A stretch of 64,000 nucleotides of DNA, from the NCBI GenBank assembly GCA_963790545.1, contig CAWBPA010000017.1, forward strand, positions 1,520,274 to 1,584,273, read 5' to 3'. Below are positions 60,355 through 64,000 of this stretch, piece by piece; the first letter of the stretch is position 1; each line of letters begins with the position of its first letter. Below the pieces are notes generated by a model that ran no database searches, had not been told where the DNA came from, and worked only from the letters and a program-made list of their open reading frames with translations. The translations under genes and the position numbers were made by a program. Source of the stretch: DATBJG01 sp963790545 (GTDB taxonomy: Bacteria > Acidobacteriota > Vicinamibacteria > Vicinamibacterales > JAMQPK01).

Positions 60355-60516
60355 GCATTCGTGAGGGTTCGTGGTGTGCCGAAACAGGCTTTCACCACAG
60401 AGGTCACAGAGATCACAGAGTAATTTTGGTTAGTTTTCTCTGTGTCCTCTGCTTGCCTCGCTGTACCGAAGCGAAGGGGTGTCCTCCGTGGTGAAACCGT
60501 GTTTTTCAGCATCCTG
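60355..60516. repeat. Intergenic direct/inverted repeats
   Basis: The gap holds TTCACCACAGAGGTCACAG..AGATCACAGAG and, inverted about 70 bp on, CTCTGTGTCCTCTG and CCTCCGTGGTGAA, forming a long imperfect stem (60400-60500). A similar motif is at 26535-26580 (ACCACGGAGCTCG..CCTCTGTGGTGC). The right end reads TTTTTCAGCATCCTGCTAG, the same arm as the 46.0 kb element. No gene is seen. Confidence 0.6.
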
Positions 60517-63500
60517 CTAGAACTCGAACTGCACCTGCAGGCGGACGAATCGTGGAGACACGAGCCCCATCGGGTTGAGCCAGTTGTTGGGTTCCACTGC
60601 CGGCGTCGACGGGTTGTCCAGCGTGTAATTGTTGACGTACGAGGTGACCGCGTCGGAATTGAACACGTTGTAGATGTCCACGCCGACTTGGAGACGCCTG
60701 CCTGAAAACCTGATGTTCTTCGCGATCTTCACGTCAAACGTCGTCACGCGTTCGCCCCAGTACTCGTTGCTCAGGAGGAGCTGCACGGGTACCGTGATTG
60801 CGCTGCCGCCCGGTGGAGGGGTGATGATGCATCCGACGCCTTGGGCGGGGTTGGCGCACGGCTGGGTGGCGCGTGCGGCGCTCTCGGGATTCCAGATGAT
60901 CTGCTCTTTGCTGTAGGTCAGCTGCGCCGTCTGCTCGGCGCCGGGCAGCGACTGGAACACGGTGCTCAACAGCACGTCGATCTTCGGCACGTTGTAGGTG
61001 GCCGCACCTTTGACGGTCGTCTGCCAGGGCGTCAGCGACAGGCAGCCTGCCTCCCATTCGTGGCCTTCGCGGCCACGAACGTTCGGAGCATCGAGCTCGG
61101 CGTAGCAGGTATCACGCTGCGTGCGGGCAGTGCCGGTACCGGCCTGCACATAAATGCCCTGCGGCGCGCGCCAGGTGAAGTTCGTGTCGAAGCCATTCCA
61201 CGTGTACTGCCGCTCGGTCATAAAGGTCTGGACGGTCGGCGTCCCGACGGGGTTTGCGGCCTTCGTATCGTTCAGGCCAAGGATCCGGTAGCCGCCCCCG
61301 CCGGGAAGACGCGGATCGGTCGGCGCAAGAACCGTGAAGAAGTCGTAGGACCGGCTCGTGTAGTCGAGCATACCGTCCTGACACGCCCGCACGTCCTGCG
61401 CACCGTTGAAGCGGTCGCAGCCGATGCTCAGCTGGTCGTTTGTCGTGATGTTGCTGTAAGCCCGATGGTGATAGATGAACTCGGCGGACAGGCGCGGCAG
61501 GATCTCCTGCTGGACGCCAATGTCGAACTGCCATTCCCCACGGCGACGCCCCCACCCATCCACCAGGGATTCACCATACTCGTTGCAATATGCCGTGACG
61601 GAGGCCGGGATCCCCTGCTCGCTCCGACCGCACTGTGATGTCTGGAGACCGATCGGAGTGCCAGCGGCATCGAGGGCGAGCGGGTCACGTCCGAATCTCG
61701 CGGTGTCGTTGGTGACGGTCGGGAACGGATTAAAAATGATCGGAACGAACGTCCCGCACTCGCCGTGGGGAGTGAAGTTCAGCAGATCGCAGTCGACGCG
61801 GCGGTTGCCGTTGGTGTCGGTCCAGTTGCGCCGCAGAAGATTCACCGTGCGCCGCGCCGCATTGGCGGTGGAGTAGATACCGCTGATGCCGGCGGCGTTG
61901 TTGAACTTGCCCATGTTCCATTTCACGGCCGTCTTGCCGTTGCCCTGGACATCCCAGGCCACGGCAAAACGTGGCGTCAGATCGTTGTAGCTGACGCCGT
62001 CGGCGGGAGGCACGCAGTAGGGGTTCGGCACGAACAGGTTCGGGCCGACGCAGGTTTCCCCGTAACCGCTGGTCGCGTGATCGTACCGAAGGGCGAAGCC
62101 AACCGTGAAGCGCTTCAACGTCCACTGATCCTGCGCGTAAAGCGCCGCATACATCACGTGATCGTCCAGCTCGGCGGAGCCGGTGTTGTAATCCACGGTC
62201 ACGGGGACCGGGCGACGTGCGAAATTCAGCGGGTCCTGCGGAAACTGCAGGCTCGTGTTGCCACACGCGCCCGCGGCGCAGTTCGCCGCCAGCCCGGGCC
62301 AGTTGTAGTTCCACGTCTGCTGCATGGTGTTGACTTTGTTGATCTGCTGCTGCGAGTAGTAACCGCCGTCGTAGCCAAACTTCGCGTGATGGCCGCCCGT
62401 CACATATGAGAGGGATGCTCGCGATCGGTAGTTTGCCAGCTTTCGCTCCTCGGCGAGGCCACCGATCTCGTTGTTGATTGATCCGCTCGTCAACGGAAAA
62501 AAGCCGCCGCCCGCAAATTGATTGACCCGCGGGGCCGTGCTGTCGCCCCCGGCGGTGTCGCCCTGCTCACTCACGCGCGGAATATCGATATAGTTCGTGA
62601 ACTCGCGGTGCCTATCGGTGCGGTAGTTCTGCGTGTTCACGCTCAGCCCGGCTTCGAGCAGGATCGTGGTCGTCAGCGGGTTCGTCCACGTCGTCTGCAT
62701 GAGGCGGTTCGGTTGCGTCGAGGGGGAAAACCACGACTCGGGAGACGTGGCGACCGAGACGACGCCCGTGCAGGGATCCTGGCAGGAGTCCTGTTCGTCC
62801 CAGAAGAAGTTGAACTTGTTCTTCTGCGTCGCCTGCCACGTAATGCGCGCGTTCACGTTGCGCCAGAGGTTGGTGTATTCCACCCGCGGCTCACTGCGAT
62901 TGGGCTGATAGTTGAAGCCGAACTTGCCTTCATGCAGGTTCGGCCAGAAGTCGACGCCCACCGGCAGCTTGCGGATGCCCTGGTCGCGGGCGACCGCAAA
63001 GAACCACAGCCGGTCGCGTTTGATCGGACCACCGAACGCGACCGACACGTCGTGATCCTCTTTCACCGGCTGAAACGCCGCCGGGAGGCCGGGATAGTTC
63101 CCGTTGTTCGTGCCGAACCAGTCCTCCGTCGTGTAGCTCAGGAAGAAATTGCCAGAATACCGGTTGCCACCGGTTCGCGGCACGATGTTGATCTCGGACC
63201 CGCCCGTCTCCGATTCGCCGAGCGGTCCCGACACCCTGATGGTGACTTCCTGCGAGTTCGCGACGTCGGCCGTGTACCCGCCCGTCTGCCCGAAGATTGG
63301 TACCGTTCCACCGCGAGTTGACGACCTGGCCGTCGACCATGACTCGACCCTGCGCGAGGTTGCTCTGGTCGAGAGCAGTACCCGTGTCGCCGACGTTGAA
63401 CCCGGCCATGTTGGGGCTACAGAACACGCCGATGCCGCCAACGCACACGCCGGGGGCGCCGAACGGGCTCTGGGAGGTGGACGCCCTGTATTGACTCGAG

Positions 63501-63992
63501 ATCCCTGGCGTCAGCTCGAGCAGGCTGTTGGGGTTTCGACTGGTCGGCAGGTCTCTGATCGTCGCGCCCTGACAAATTGATCACTTCGCGCGAGTTCTGC
63601 ACGTCCACGACGGGCGTGATGCCGGAGACCACCACCGTCTCAGTCAGCTGCCCTACGCTCATCGTCGCGTTCACGGGGGCAGTAAAGTTGCTCGTCAGGA
63701 TCACGTCGTCGCGCTCCTGTTTCGCGAACCCTGACAGGGTGAAGACCACCTTGTAGGTGCCCACAGGCAGGTTTGTGATGCGGTATTGACCGTTCGCGTC
63801 GGTGGTCGCTGAGCGGATTTTCTCGATGAGCGCAGGGCTCGTGACCTCCACCGTGACACCGGGCATCACCGCGTTCGACGAATCGCGCACCGTGCCGGCA
63901 ATCTGCCCCTCCTGGGCGAATGCCACCGATGGCACGAACACGACCATTGCAACGACAACGGCCAGGAACACGTCGGCCCCTCTTCGCGTCAT
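60517..63992 (-). CDS. Oar-like TonB-dependent outer-membrane receptor (frame broken twice)
   Basis: About 1158 residues when three frames are joined. It has a signal peptide (VFLAVVVAMVVFVPSVAFAQ) and a carboxypeptidase-regulatory-like domain (EGQIAGTVRDSSNAVMPGVT through LPVGTYKVVFTLSGF). A plug-like region (VVDVQNSREVINLSG continuing, after a shift near 63565, as ATIRDLPTSRNPNSLLELTPG) and a large barrel follow, ending PRFVRLQVQFEF. Near 63300 GQVVNS should pass to GGTVPIFGQTGGYTADVANSQ. The terminal Phe suits BAM insertion. Such receptors import bulky nutrients with TonB energy; the ligand is unknown. The upstream promoter is outside the window. Confidence 0.85.
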
Positions 63993-64000
63993 GCGACCCT

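Noticed and set aside
60355..60516. CACAGAGGTCACAGAG region as foreign or contaminant DNA
   Set aside because: A related motif lies at 26.5 kb between native genes, so it is a resident degenerate repeat.
1..64000. rRNA, tRNA or prophage genes
   Set aside because: No conserved rRNA words, tRNA-like cloverleafs, integrase or structural phage genes were recognised by reading; a tRNA could still have been missed without a covariance search.

Overview
The window reads as chromosomal DNA of a GC-rich, mostly secretory bacterium, most likely an acidobacterium and possibly Vicinamibacteria (subdivision 6). This is inferred from gene content: exported DUF6152 proteins, 'VWFA-related' proteins, an Oar-like TonB receptor with an N-terminal carboxypeptidase-regulatory domain, and many exported amidohydrolases, VOC proteins and NHL propellers. 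No rRNA, tRNA, phage or CRISPR array was recognised. At least seven genes are broken by about eleven single-base frameshifts that leave the flanking protein sequence well conserved; this looks like residual indel error in the assembly rather than gene decay.

Layout. 1-1264: end of an ABC exporter (ATPase, permease). 1.3-7.6 kb: leftward exported VOC protein, amidohydrolase, VWFA protein and a roughly 1020-residue exported protein of unknown function. 7.8-20.8 kb: mostly exported enzymes, namely a cytochrome/streptogramin-lyase-like propeller, an NHL protein, two mirrored DUF6152-plus-partner gene pairs, an exported FAM173-like methyltransferase, a VOC protein, two metallo-beta-lactamase-fold hydrolases, a TAT-exported TIM-barrel amidohydrolase and a QueA-like enzyme. 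20.8-28.8 kb: a SoxR-type regulator with a perfect operator facing an SDR gene, a MASE1-GAF-PAS hybrid kinase, another NHL protein, two more VOC proteins and the relic of an ECF41 sigma-factor module with an ECF41-type promoter.

28.9-34.1 kb: a glycolytic group, with polyphosphate-glucokinase-like kinase, class II fructose-bisphosphate aldolase and 6-phosphofructokinase reading right and pyruvate kinase converging on them. 34.3-36.6 kb: a membrane-anchored metallophosphoesterase. 36.7-42.5 kb: a five-gene leftward operon encoding a decaheme MtrA/DmsE-type cytochrome, an MtrB/PioB-type outer-membrane barrel, a small monoheme cytochrome c, a six-heme NapC/NirT-type membrane cytochrome and an exported cupin. 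Together these form a complete predicted route for electrons from the quinone pool to the cell surface (or the reverse) and are the most notable system in the window.

42.6-54.3 kb: an AspT-like transporter, an outer-membrane barrel, two divergent ribbon-helix-helix-like regulators, a three-gene cytochrome/amidase/flavoprotein operon, a serine hydrolase, a DinB-like protein and exported unknowns. 54.6-59.3 kb: a PAS-GGDEF-EAL protein and a second ABC exporter. 59.4-64 kb: a second VWFA-like protein and the Oar-like receptor.

Gaps between genes repeatedly hold palindromic repeats with the core TAGCGCAGG-YCT-TTAG-RCC-TGC. Two copies (18.15 and 59.31 kb) are nearly identical paired inverted units with REPIN architecture. 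Separate repeat families occur at 9.2, 12.1/14.9, 19.3-19.6, 46.0 and 46.8 kb.
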